DNA of 64,000 nucleotides, taken from Brevinematales bacterium (lineage in GTDB: Bacteria; Spirochaetota; Brevinematia; DTOW01). Each line of letters begins with the position of its first letter. Within the stretch, counting starts at the first letter, position 1. A model generated the notes under the pieces. It searched no databases and was not told the origin of the DNA. It saw only the letters and a list, made by a program, of their open reading frames with translations. The DNA lies in assembly GCA_026415355.1 (NCBI GenBank), contig JAOAHF010000003.1, positions 79,292 to 143,291 on the forward strand, in the 5' to 3' direction. This document shows, in pieces, positions 45,300 through 54,214 of the stretch. The position numbers and the translations under genes were made by a program.

Positions 45300-46166
45300 C
45301 TTTTGACTAGTGAGGTCATTGTTGTGACGTGTTTCATGATATTGATAAACATTGAATTTTTAGCGAGGGAATCTTATTCATCATTTCAGCCGTAATTCGG
45401 TAATTTGTTTTGTGGTATGTAATGTACTGATAGTGTTATTACTTCAATATTATTATTTATTATTTTTATTATTATCATTGTTTTAGAGGTGCAAATTTAT
45501 ACCAAAATCCGTTGGTAAAAATGTAACACTTACTAGGTTTTATGCCTTGAGGCGATAACGCACAATTTTGTGCATTTAATGTGCATTTAATGTGCATAGC
45601 TCTGTGCATTGTGCATTTTGACGCACAATTTTAGAAAAATTATGTTAACTTTGTGCGTTTAGAAAAATTTTTGATACCAAAATGTTTTGAAGAAATTGCT
45701 CAAAAAGCTTTTCCTATAGGCTATAACAACAATGCACATTTTGTGCATTTGATTGTGCATGCATACCCCAAAACATTTTGGTTTTTGACGCGAGAAAATC
45801 TTTTTTAAAGCCTTATAGCAACTATGCACAAAGAGAAATTTTTTTTAAAGATAAATTTACCAAAATTTATTGGTATTTTCTTATTCTAGATAGCTTTTTA
45901 AGAGACTAGACCAAACACGCACATTTTGTGCGTTGTCTAAATAGTGCTAAAATAAAGCCAAGTTGAATACCAAAATATTTCTTAATTATATAAGACTAAT
46001 TTAGTTAGAATTATCAAATAGATAAAATGTTGTGTGTGAAAGATAGTATGGCTTACATAAACTTAAAGTGTGAAAGAAAAGTTTTATACTAGATTGTCAA
46101 ATATGAAGTATTTTTGAAATGATGTTAGAGTTATATTAATAATTCTAGTCAAATCGGAGGTAGAAG
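45300..46166. repeat. Repeat-rich non-coding tract with two motif families
   Basis: No gene is present in this 867-base stretch. TGTGCAT occurs at 45569, 45580, 45591, 45603 and 45610 (steps 11, 11, 12, 7) and again at 45742 and 45754; its complement ATGCACA starts at 45732 and 45824. A CG variant (CGCACA/TGTGCG) occurs at 45559, 45622, 45652, 45918 and 45927. Perfect inverted repeats: GCACAA-N2-TTGTGC at 45560-45573, ATGCACA-TTT-TGTGCAT at 45732-45748, ACGCACA-TTT-TGTGCGT at 45917-45933. A second family, TACCAAAAT, occurs at 45500, 45675, 45858 and 45968, twice as TACCAA-N6-TTGGTA (45500-45517, 45858-45875), plus CCAAAA-CA-TTTTGG at 45768-45781. The helical-turn spacing suggests cooperative protein binding. 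No DnaA boxes are recognisable. Confidence 0.85.
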
Positions 46167-47942
46167 ATGAGCATTTCTTTTGACAGTTTACCTATTTCAG
46201 ATGTATCTAAGAGAAACATGCAGGATATGATTAGAGAGTTTGGAAGAGAAGTAGAAGATGAGATTATTATGCTTATTAACCAGAAAAAGTTTGACGAGAT
46301 AGAGGATAGATTTTACAAGAAACTTGAGTTTGGAACTGGTGGTATGAGGGGTAAGGTGGGTATCGGAACTAATAGGATAAACAAATACACTATACATACT
46401 GCTACTCAAGGTTTTGCCAATTATCTTAAAAAGGTGAAAGGAAGCAAGAATTTGTCTTGTGTCATAGGATATGATACAAGAAAGGATTCTCGCAGTTTAG
46501 CGATAGAGGCTGCTAGAGTTTTAGTTGGCAATGGTATAAGAACGTATCTAATTAAAATACCGATGCCAACGCCTTTTATTTCATTTGCGATAAGGTACTT
46601 AAAGGCATCAGGAGGAGTGATATTAACAGCATCTCATAATCCACCTAATTACAATGGTTATAAAGTTTACTGGGATGATGGAGCTCAAGTAGTAGCACCA
46701 CACGACAAGGGGATTATACAAGAATTTTACAACATAACTTCGTCAAGGCAAATAAACCTAGTCTCTGAAGATGAGCTAAAATCTTCACAGCTATTTAGTG
46801 AGGTATTAGAGGAGGTTAAGGAAGCCTACTTAGATACTCTAAAGTCAAATCTGAAGAATCTCTATGATATTGAGAAGCCTAGATATGATGGTATAAAAAT
46901 AGCTTATACTCCACTTCATGGTACCTCTCTATATCTAACACCAGATGCTTTGAGATACATTGGCTTTAGAAATATATACCTAGTTGAAAAAGAGACTACA
47001 GTCGATGGTAACTTTTCAGCAGTTCCATCTCCTAATCCGGAAGATGACAATTCCTTCAACGGTGTTGTTGAACTTGCTAAGGAAGTTGGAGCTCAGGTAT
47101 TTTTTGCTAGCGATCCTGATGCAGATAGAGTAAGAGTAGGAATTAACGATAGTGGAAACATAACCTTATTTTCAGGTAACCAAATAGCCTCTATGATGCT
47201 TAGTTGGATCTTAACAAATCTGTCGAAGAGAAATTTGCTACCTGAAGATAGTTTTGTTGTAACTACAATAGTAACTACTGGGCTCATATCTAAAATATCA
47301 AGAAAGTTTGGAGTTGAAACTTACTTAACTTTAACGGGATTTAAGTACATAGGTGAAAAAATAAGAATATTTGAGGGTAGGAAAAAATTTATATTTGGAT
47401 GTGAAGAAAGTATAGGATATCTTTACGGAGATGATGTAAGGGACAAAGACTCAGTGATATCAACTTGTATTCTTTCTTTAATGGTTGAGGATTTAATGTC
47501 ACAATCTAAGAATCTTAATGATTATCTAATGGATATCTACAGAGAGTATGGGGTTCACATTGAGAGTTTAATGTCTTTAGACTTCGAAGGTGTTGAAGGA
47601 CAGAAAAGAATTGAGCTAATCATGGAGAAAGTTAGAAACTCAAGAATAGATACCATAGGGGAGTTGAGTGTTATGTCGAGAATAGATCTGAAAAATAGAA
47701 CTTATGAAGACTTTGGGAAAAGTGAAAAAGAAGAATACAAGACAGATTTACCAATTTCTGACGTAGTCATCATAAACCTGGAAGGAGGTAGTAAAGTTGT
47801 AGTTAGACCGTCTGGTACAGAACCCAAGATTAAAATTTATTTCTTCAGCGAGTTTGACAACAAAGTTGAAAATCTTAGAGATTATGAGAAGAAACATAAG
47901 CTAATGACCGAAGATTTTAAACGTAAGTTTATCGAGAAATAG
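46167..47942 (+). CDS. Phosphoglucomutase/phosphomannomutase (alpha-D-phosphohexomutase)
   Basis: Interconverts hexose 1- and 6-phosphates. 591 residues, in the longer PgcA/PGM2-like group. The N-terminal EFGTGGMRGKVGIGTNRIN, the phosphoserine loop VILTASHNPPNYNGYKVYW with Ser in TASHNP, the metal loop FFASDPDADRVRVGIND, the sugar loop FGCEESIGYLYGDDVRDKDS, and the C-terminal phosphate-binding VVVRPSGTEPKIKIYF are all present. GGAGG precedes the ATG by seven bases. The last codons overlap the convergent GGCT-like gene by 14 bases. It feeds glucose 1-phosphate to sugar-nucleotide synthesis, such as the rmlB/rmlD pathway at 52-54 kb. Confidence 0.93.
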   Translation: MSISFDSLPISDVSKRNMQDMIREFGREVEDEIIMLINQKKFDEIEDRFYKKLEFGTGGMRGKVGIGTNRINKYTIHTATQGFANYLKKVKGSKNLSCVIGYDTRKDSRSLAIEAARVLVGNGIRTYLIKIPMPTPFISFAIRYLKASGGVILTASHNPPNYNGYKVYWDDGAQVVAPHDKGIIQEFYNITSSRQINLVSEDELKSSQLFSEVLEEVKEAYLDTLKSNLKNLYDIEKPRYDGIKIAYTPLHGTSLYLTPDALRYIGFRNIYLVEKETTVDGNFSAVPSPNPEDDNSFNGVVELAKEVGAQVFFASDPDADRVRVGINDSGNITLFSGNQIASMMLSWILTNLSKRNLLPEDSFVVTTIVTTGLISKISRKFGVETYLTLTGFKYIGEKIRIFEGRKKFIFGCEESIGYLYGDDVRDKDSVISTCILSLMVEDLMSQSKNLNDYLMDIYREYGVHIESLMSLDFEGVEGQKRIELIMEKVRNSRIDTIGELSVMSRIDLKNRTYEDFGKSEKEEYKTDLPISDVVIINLEGGSKVVVRPSGTEPKIKIYFFSEFDNKVENLRDYEKKHKLMTEDFKRKFIEK

Positions 47943-48327
47943 TCTTTAAAAACTCCACCCAATCTCCGGAAGGTATAAAGGTTGAATTTTCAATATCCTG
48001 GTTGAAAACATAACACCATACTAAAGCTTCGTCGCCACTTGATGTCTTAACTTTTACTTTGACTCTTTTGGATAAACCTATATCTAGATTCTTTACTTTA
48101 ACTACATCTTCTGCTTCATCAAGCTTGTTGAGAGTGTCGATATTGACTTTGTACACTTCTCCGTATACTCTACCCTCACCTTCAACTATTCCTGGAAACA
48201 TATTGTTTATATAGTATAGCCTGAAACCTTCTAATGTGGCATAGTCCACAAAGATAGCATCTTTTACGAGATAGTGTCTTGGTTGTCCTTTCCTTATTGT
48301 TCCGAAAACAAAAACCATATCTTCCAT
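47929..48327 (-). CDS. Gamma-glutamylcyclotransferase-like (AIG2/GGCT) protein
   Basis: A 132-residue protein with the GGCT-like start MVFVFGTIRKGQPRHYLV (usual VFVYGTLRxG), then FRLYYINNMFPGIVEGEGRVYGEVYKV and LDEAEDV, which carries the acidic residue usually needed for catalysis. The fold usually produces 5-oxoproline from gamma-glutamyl compounds, but many members have other or unknown substrates. Tyr in 'YGTL' is Phe here. It overlaps the end of the phosphohexomutase gene by 14 bases in convergent orientation. Confidence 0.75.
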   Translation of the reverse strand: MEDMVFVFGTIRKGQPRHYLVKDAIFVDYATLEGFRLYYINNMFPGIVEGEGRVYGEVYKVNIDTLNKLDEAEDVVKVKNLDIGLSKRVKVKVKTSSGDEALVWCYVFNQDIENSTFIPSGDWVEFLKTISR

Positions 48328-48621
48328 GGTAAAAAGTTTTAATGTGTAATTGTAGAGCTTTCAACTGAATTTCTAATGGTAAAATTTAAATCTCTATAAT
48401 ACCGGGCATATTTAATATAGTGTTAATTGGGTCAAGCTTCAGAATTTTCTTCTGTGGTATGTTGAAAGTATAGAGTTTCTAGTTAAGTTACTAAATAGTG
48501 TTTAAAATCTTTATACCCTTTGGAATAAGGGGTAGCGTCAAATGATTTATTTAGAATTTATTTTTACATTATCTTGGTTTTGTAATTGTAAATTTAAACC
48601 AAGTGGCTGCGTAAAATGCGC
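48328..48621. other. Short gene-free stretch before murE
   Basis: About 290 bases, AT-rich, with no open frame or repeat that I can support; it separates two minus-strand genes and presumably carries the GGCT-like gene's promoter at its left end. Confidence 0.35.
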
Positions 48622-50112
48622 TTAGAAATACTGACTACTTATTACTTCTTCGTAGTCTGAGAAATGTATTTTCTCAGTTCCTATTATCTGATAAGTTTCG
48701 TGTCCTTTACCTGCCACTACTATTATTTCTCCTTCTACTGCTTCTTTGAGAGCAGTTTGAATTGCTATTTTCCTATCAGCAACTACTCTAACTTTATGTG
48801 ATAGGTTTTCTGGGATTCCTTGAATTATATCGTCGATTATTGATATAGGATTTTCTGTTCTAGGGTTGTCACTTGTAATAATTACTTTATCTGCTATTCT
48901 TGATGCAATTTCTCCCATTAAAGGTCTTTTACCCTTATCTCTATCACCTCCTGCACCAAAAACGACAGTTAAAATTTTTGGAGAAAAAGATCTTGCTGTT
49001 TCTAGAGTTTTTTCAAGAGAATCTGGTGTGTGTGCATAATCTATTACAACGTAAAAGCCTTTGTCACTCTTGACGGTTTGAAACCTGCCAGGTACCGTAG
49101 TTTTGCCTATATGGTGTAAGTACTCTTCTATTTTTTCGTCTCCAAATACTCCTACTAAAGCAGATATACTACAAAGTGCATTGTATATGTTGTGAATCCC
49201 TACCATATTAGTTCTAACAGAGAATTTCTTTCCCATACAATCTAGCGAGAAACTGTTACCGTCAATTGATATTGTTACATCCTTAGCCATTATATCTGCT
49301 CTTTTACTTATCCCGCAGGTTATTAACCTAATGCCGAGTTCTTTAACTACATTGTATGCTTTTTGGCCCCAATCAGTGTCTATATTTATTACTGCAATTC
49401 CATTGGGGTTAGTGTTTTTTATCTGGTGAAACAGTTTCATTTTAGCATTGAAATAGTTTTCCATAGTTTGGTGGAAATCTAAATGTTCCCTTGAAAGGTT
49501 TGTAAATATACCAGCATCAAACTTGAGACCATATACCCTATCTGTTTCAAGACCATGAGAAGATACTTCCATTGATACAAATTCACCGTTAACGTTTACT
49601 ATTTCATTAAGTAATGAAAAAAGATAAAGAGGTCCTGGAGTTGTATTATCTGCGTTTATTGAGTAGTCATTTATTCGGTATTCTATTGTTCCTATTAGTC
49701 CACCGTTTTTACCTACACCCCTCAAAGCATTAAATACCATGTAAGACACTGTAGTTTTACCCTTTGTTCCTGTTACACCTATGATTCTAAGTTTCTCATC
49801 AGGATGTTGGAAAAATTCTTTTGATAATATAGCCTGAACTCTTCTTATATTGTTTACGATGATCAAATTTACATTGTTATTTTCTAAATTTATTAGTTTA
49901 TTAGTGATGAATGTTTTACATCCTCTTGATATAAGTTCCGGAATAAACTTTGTAGCATCAACTTTACTTCCCTCTATCGCAAAAAATAAAGTGTTGGAAT
50001 TTATATTATCTTCTCTTGAATCCTCTGAAAGATTTTTAATCTCTGTATCTTCTACTATATGTGAGTTAATTATGAAATTTTCTACACTTTTTAAAAGACT
50101 TTTTAGCTTCAT
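48622..50112 (-). CDS. murE: UDP-MurNAc-tripeptide synthetase MurE
   Basis: Adds the third residue to UDP-N-acetylmuramoyl-L-Ala-D-Glu. 496 residues. N-terminal substrate domain with EDSREDNINSNTLFFAIEG; central ATPase domain with IGVTGTKGKTTVSYM (P-loop), TTPGPLYLFSLL, FVSMEVSSHGLETDRVYGLKF in pieces, TNLSREHLDFHQTMENYF and the lysine region. The C-terminal domain has DYAHTPDSLEKTLE and the amino-acid selectivity motif SDNPRTENP. DNPR is typical of meso-diaminopimelate-adding enzymes, which agrees with lysA at 7.3 kb. Solitary; not in a dcw cluster. Confidence 0.95.
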   Translation of the reverse strand: MKLKSLLKSVENFIINSHIVEDTEIKNLSEDSREDNINSNTLFFAIEGSKVDATKFIPELISRGCKTFITNKLINLENNNVNLIIVNNIRRVQAILSKEFFQHPDEKLRIIGVTGTKGKTTVSYMVFNALRGVGKNGGLIGTIEYRINDYSINADNTTPGPLYLFSLLNEIVNVNGEFVSMEVSSHGLETDRVYGLKFDAGIFTNLSREHLDFHQTMENYFNAKMKLFHQIKNTNPNGIAVINIDTDWGQKAYNVVKELGIRLITCGISKRADIMAKDVTISIDGNSFSLDCMGKKFSVRTNMVGIHNIYNALCSISALVGVFGDEKIEEYLHHIGKTTVPGRFQTVKSDKGFYVVIDYAHTPDSLEKTLETARSFSPKILTVVFGAGGDRDKGKRPLMGEIASRIADKVIITSDNPRTENPISIIDDIIQGIPENLSHKVRVVADRKIAIQTALKEAVEGEIIVVAGKGHETYQIIGTEKIHFSDYEEVISSQYF

Positions 50113-50249
50113 CTTAGTTCAATTCTAAATGAAAGGGTAAGAATTTATGAAATTATTCTATTTTTCGATGATATAAGTTCGTTATAATGTTGAAAAAGTT
50201 TTTTACGTGTTTGATAATTTTCATATGCTAGAATTTTAGGAGGCTTTGT

Positions 50250-51185
50250 ATGAGAGCAACGATCTATTCATTAACTTTTAAGGATAAAGAGAGGTTTCTA
50301 ACTCTTTTCTCAAACAGGATGATTACTATTATTTGTGGTATTATTTCTTCAATATTCTTGTTTTTGATAGTATATTTTTCCTTAGTTTGGTTGAACATAG
50401 TATCGTTTAATTTAATGAGTTTTATTGGACATTTGCTTGCTTCAATATTCATAGGTATTCTTGCTGTTTACCTTAAATTGCTAGAGTACAGGTTAGAGAT
50501 GATTTCTTACAAAGAAGCAAATATCCATGATATAATACCAAACTTTCTTTATGTATTTCTTTTAGCGTTGTTTATACTCTACATTGTAGCGTATTATGTA
50601 ATATCATTTGATGTCAGGAAAGTTAAAGTAGAAAATATATCATCACTTGTAATAATTGCGTTGATTGGTTCGATAATATTTGCCTATATGATTGCTTCCG
50701 CTTGGTCTTGGATTTATGTTAACATACTAAATTACTTTAGTGATATAGACTGGGTATCAAAGTTTGATGAGGATGCTTTTTACAGAATTTTACCACTTAA
50801 GTTTTATGAATCTAAAAGATATCATGTTCCTCTAAGTTTGGGAGTTATTGAGTTCAAAAATTATAATGAAGTCTCGAAAAAAGTGGGTAAAAGAAGGCTA
50901 CAGAAGATAATGCTTGAACTTATGGAGAATGTAAACGCTGAGTTAAGGTTTGTTGATCTGATATCTAGAATAGATGAAGGTAGGAAGTTAGTTGTTCTTA
51001 TGAATGTACCTGTTTCTTCTTCGGTAGTACCAGTTGAAAGAGTAGTTAAGATCGTAGAAGAAATTAACAGCAAATACAATATTGGATTTGACTATAAGGC
51101 GAAAGTAGTTGGGTTCACTCCAGATATGATTTCTGAAATGGATATGTTGAAGTCTGAAGGTGAAGAAGTGAAACTCCAAAAATAA
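50250..51185 (+). CDS. Membrane protein with degenerate GGDEF-like domain
   Basis: A 311-residue protein with about four hydrophobic segments at residues 25-50, 57-80, 100-120 and 135-160. A cytoplasmic C-terminal part follows that reads like a GGDEF fold: FYRILPLKFYESKRYHVPLSLGVIEFKNY in pieces, then VSKKVGKRRLQKIMLELMEN, RFVDLISRIDEGRKLVVLMN and VERVVKIVEEINSKY. The signature position ('R.GGDEF...l') reads SRIDEGRKLVVL, so catalytic glycines and acids are missing; it should not make cyclic di-GMP and may be a sensor or scaffold. AGGAGG precedes the ATG. TruB follows after 11 bases. Confidence 0.6.
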   Translation: MRATIYSLTFKDKERFLTLFSNRMITIICGIISSIFLFLIVYFSLVWLNIVSFNLMSFIGHLLASIFIGILAVYLKLLEYRLEMISYKEANIHDIIPNFLYVFLLALFILYIVAYYVISFDVRKVKVENISSLVIIALIGSIIFAYMIASAWSWIYVNILNYFSDIDWVSKFDEDAFYRILPLKFYESKRYHVPLSLGVIEFKNYNEVSKKVGKRRLQKIMLELMENVNAELRFVDLISRIDEGRKLVVLMNVPVSSSVVPVERVVKIVEEINSKYNIGFDYKAKVVGFTPDMISEMDMLKSEGEEVKLQK

Positions 51186-51196
51186 TAATATATATC

Positions 51197-51928
51197 GTGG
51201 TAAGTGAAGGAGTATTACCTGTAGATAAACCATCAGGTATTTTGTCAAGTGATGTTGTAAATAAAATCAAGAAAGTTCTAAAAAAAAGTGGTATTAGAGC
51301 CAAAGTGGGTCATGGTGGTACTTTGGATAAGTTTGCTAGTGGTCTTTTGCTTGTACTTCTAGGAAAGGGGACTAAACTTTTTGAGTATATAAGAACTCTT
51401 CAAAAAACTTATTTTGCAGTAGTAAAATTTGGTGAGTTTAGATCGACGGATGATATATATGGTGAAACTATAGAAGAATTACCGACGTCTCATTTGACGT
51501 ATTCATTGGTTGAAGAAACCCTTTCAAGGTTTGTTGGTGAAATATATCAAGTTCCTCCAGTTTATTCTTCTGTACATATAGATGGGCAAAGAGCTTATAA
51601 AATGGCTAAAAAAGATTATTATAGCACTTTAAATCTGCTTAAGCCTAGAAAAGTTGTCATATATGAGATACACCTATTAGATTTTGACAACATTAGTAAA
51701 GAAGCTAAAATATTTGTTAGATCTTCTGGTGGGACTTACATAAGAGCATTAGCAAGGGACATGGGGAAAATGTTGGGTACGGGAGCATATTTAAAAGAAC
51801 TTAGACGTGATGCTGTTGGTAATGTATTATTATCTTCTGCGGTATCTTACAATACAATGGAAAGTATACAAGACATTTTTAGGTATGTAATAAGTGTGGA
51901 AGAGTTTGTCAGGATTAATTCTGTTTAG
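51197..51928 (+). CDS. truB: tRNA pseudouridine-55 synthase TruB
   Basis: Makes pseudouridine 55 in the T loop of tRNA. 243 residues from a GTG at 51197, with LPVDKPSGILSSDVV, then GHGGTLDKFASGLLLVLLGKGTK, where the aspartate of TLD is catalytic (usual GHTGTLDPLATGVL), and TYFAVVKFG. PPVYSSVHIDGQRAYKMAKK and IFVRSSGGTYIRALARDMG follow. The C-terminal PUA domain is absent or very short, as in many bacterial TruB proteins. There is no clear Shine-Dalgarno; translation may be coupled to the preceding gene. RbfA and InfB, frequent neighbours, are not here. Confidence 0.92.
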   Translation: MVSEGVLPVDKPSGILSSDVVNKIKKVLKKSGIRAKVGHGGTLDKFASGLLLVLLGKGTKLFEYIRTLQKTYFAVVKFGEFRSTDDIYGETIEELPTSHLTYSLVEETLSRFVGEIYQVPPVYSSVHIDGQRAYKMAKKDYYSTLNLLKPRKVVIYEIHLLDFDNISKEAKIFVRSSGGTYIRALARDMGKMLGTGAYLKELRRDAVGNVLLSSAVSYNTMESIQDIFRYVISVEEFVRINSV

Positions 51929-52106
51929 TCGGCTATTTATGTGGTATAGGATATCAAAATTTTCAAGACTCAAGTAAGATATTATTGCTTAGTTAATATC
52001 ATGTTAAATGTTTTATTCCAATTGATATTTTACGACTGTTGATCATTTGGTATTCTATGGTAAGTTGTTATTTCTGTTAGAGTTTATTGAATATTCATGT
52101 AGTGAT

Positions 52107-52976
52107 ATGAGAGTCCTGTTAGTAGGTGCTTATGGACAACTGGGTACAGAATTTAGGAGATTTTTTGAGAGAAATAGTATTGAATATGTACCAGTCAGTA
52201 GGAATGCGAGAGATGAAAAAACATATCAGACAAGCGTTTATGATAAAGATAAGGTTTCTAAACTTTTCGAAGATTATGATTTTGATCTTGTAATAAACTG
52301 TTCAGCGTACAACAATGTTGATAAGGCAGAGGGTGAAGGATACAAAGAAGCTTATAGGACTAATGTTGAGGGGGTTAGGTTGCTATCCCTTCTTTCATAT
52401 GAAAAGAAAATACCAATTATTCACTATTCAACGGATTATGTATTTGATGGTAGTAAAACTACACCTTATACCGAAGATGATTTAACTTGTCCTATATCAA
52501 AATATGGATATACCAAGGCGTTAGGAGAAGTGTTTTTAAGGCAAATTAATCCAAGAAGTATATGTTTAAGAGTTAGTTGGGTATTTGGAAGAGGGGAAAA
52601 TAATTTTATTCACAAGCTTATGAGCTGGATTAGGGAGGGAACTGTTAAGGTTTCTACTGATGAAATCTCTTCTCCAACCAGTGTTAAAACGATAGTAGAT
52701 GTGAGTTGGAGACTTTTTGAGGAAAGTGCTTTTGGGATATACCATCTTTCTAGTGAAGGGGAATGTAGTAGATATGAGTATGCAAAGTTTGTTTTGAAAG
52801 TCATAGGGTGGAAAGGTAAAATATACAGAGCTAAGCAATCTCAATTCAAATTACCTGCTAGGAGACCTAAGTATTCAAAACTTGACCCCACTAAGGTTAA
52901 GGATATTACTAATGTTAGGATTCCTGAGTGGCGAGAATCAGTTTACAATTATCTTAAGGAGGAGTATAAATTATGA
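52107..52976 (+). CDS. rmlD: dTDP-4-dehydrorhamnose reductase RmlD
   Basis: Last step of dTDP-L-rhamnose synthesis. From the ATG at 52107 the product has 289 residues beginning MRVLLVGAYGQLGTEFRRFF (NAD(P) motif GxxGQLG). CSAYNNVDKAEGE, the catalytic YSTDYVFDGSKTTPYTEDD with its serine/threonine, PISKYGYTKALGEVFL with YxxxK and SWVFGRGENNFIHKLM follow. The in-frame ATG at 52047 would add 20 residues without a domain. It overlaps rmlB by four bases (ATGA), so the two are coupled. RmlA and RmlC are not in the window. Confidence 0.92.
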   Translation: MRVLLVGAYGQLGTEFRRFFERNSIEYVPVSRNARDEKTYQTSVYDKDKVSKLFEDYDFDLVINCSAYNNVDKAEGEGYKEAYRTNVEGVRLLSLLSYEKKIPIIHYSTDYVFDGSKTTPYTEDDLTCPISKYGYTKALGEVFLRQINPRSICLRVSWVFGRGENNFIHKLMSWIREGTVKVSTDEISSPTSVKTIVDVSWRLFEESAFGIYHLSSEGECSRYEYAKFVLKVIGWKGKIYRAKQSQFKLPARRPKYSKLDPTKVKDITNVRIPEWRESVYNYLKEEYKL

Positions 52977-54034
52977 GGCTTTTGGTTACAGGGTGTGCTG
53001 GCTTTATTGGAACTAATTTTGTTTATTACTATCTAAGTAAGCATAAGGATAGCTTCATAGTAGGACTTGATAAACTAACATATGCTGGAAATCTTGAAAA
53101 TTTAGCTAAACTAACGTTTAAGGATAGAGAAAGATTTGTCTTTGTAAGGGGAGATATCAATAATGCTGAGTTGGTTAACTATTTGTTTAAGCTTTATGAT
53201 TTTGATGTTGTGGTTAACTTTGCTGCTGAGTCTCATGTTGATAGATCTATTTTTGATCCGCATGTTTTCATACAGACAAATGTTGTAGGTGTTCAGACTT
53301 TGTTAAGTGTAGCGATGGATTATTGGAAAAAGGGAGATAGTTGGAGAGGTGATAAAAGGTTTATACAAATTTCAACAGATGAGGTGTATGGTTCTCTAGA
53401 TTCTGAGGGGTACTTTACCGAAGCTACTCCACTAGATCCTCATAGTCCTTATTCTGCCAGCAAAGCTGGTGGAGATTTAGTTGCGAAGAGTTATTACTAT
53501 ACATTTGGCATGCCAGTTATTATAACAAGATGTTCTAATAATTATGGACCTTACCAATTCCCAGAGAAACTAATACCTCTTATGATATGGAATGCTATTA
53601 ATCACAGAGAGTTACCTGTTTATGGTGATGGTAGAAATATCAGAGATTGGCTTTATGTAGAAGATCATTGTAGAGCTATAGATATTGTAATACAAAAAGG
53701 TAGAGTAGGAGAAGTTTATAACATCGGAGGCCATAATGAGAGAGAGAATATATATGTTGTAAAAAAGATATTAGAGATTTTGAGAAAGAAAACAAATGAT
53801 GATAGTATAAATGAAGATCTAATAAAGTTTGTTAAAGACCGTCCTGGGCATGATAGGAGGTATGCTATTGATCCTACAAAGATAATATCTGAGCTTGGTT
53901 GGAAGCATACCTTGTCTTTTGAAGAGGGACTTGAGATAACCATAGAATGGTATTTGAAAAATCTTGATTGGGTGAGAAATGTGATTTCGGGTGAGTATCT
54001 AAAATTCTACGACAAGAACTATGCAAATAGATAG
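52973..54034 (+). CDS. rmlB: dTDP-glucose 4,6-dehydratase RmlB
   Basis: Makes dTDP-4-keto-6-deoxyglucose, the second step of the rhamnose pathway. 353 residues: LVTGCAGFIGTNFVYYYL (NAD motif), LDKLTYAGNLENLAKL, NFAAESHVDRSIFDPHVFI, ISTDEVYGSL with the catalytic Asp-Glu pair and EATPLDPHSPYSASKAGGDL with the YxxxK tyrosine and lysine. Later come TRCSNNYGPYQFPEKLIPLM, YGDGRNIRDWLYVEDHCRAI and DRPGHDRRYAIDPTKI. All catalytic residues are present. It overlaps rmlD by four bases. Rhamnose is a common constituent of LPS O-antigen and other surface glycans. Confidence 0.95.
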   Translation: MRLLVTGCAGFIGTNFVYYYLSKHKDSFIVGLDKLTYAGNLENLAKLTFKDRERFVFVRGDINNAELVNYLFKLYDFDVVVNFAAESHVDRSIFDPHVFIQTNVVGVQTLLSVAMDYWKKGDSWRGDKRFIQISTDEVYGSLDSEGYFTEATPLDPHSPYSASKAGGDLVAKSYYYTFGMPVIITRCSNNYGPYQFPEKLIPLMIWNAINHRELPVYGDGRNIRDWLYVEDHCRAIDIVIQKGRVGEVYNIGGHNERENIYVVKKILEILRKKTNDDSINEDLIKFVKDRPGHDRRYAIDPTKIISELGWKHTLSFEEGLEITIEWYLKNLDWVRNVISGEYLKFYDKNYANR

Positions 54035-54214
54035 TTTTCTTAGAAAATATTGGTAACAGTAATTTACTGATCATTTTGAAATTTATTTTTTGATGTGCTA
54101 TTCTTTGTTTTGAACTTTACTAAATGAAAAAGTGTTTCTGTAGTGATCAGATTTATACTTAGGTTTAGGGGTAATTAGGAATGATAGAGAGGTTTTTCAA
54201 GGCTTCTTGTAAGA

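Noticed and set aside
45541..45940. CRISPR array
   Set aside because: The repeats are short (6-8 bases), unequally spaced and partly palindromic; there are no 25-40 base repeats with uniform spacers.
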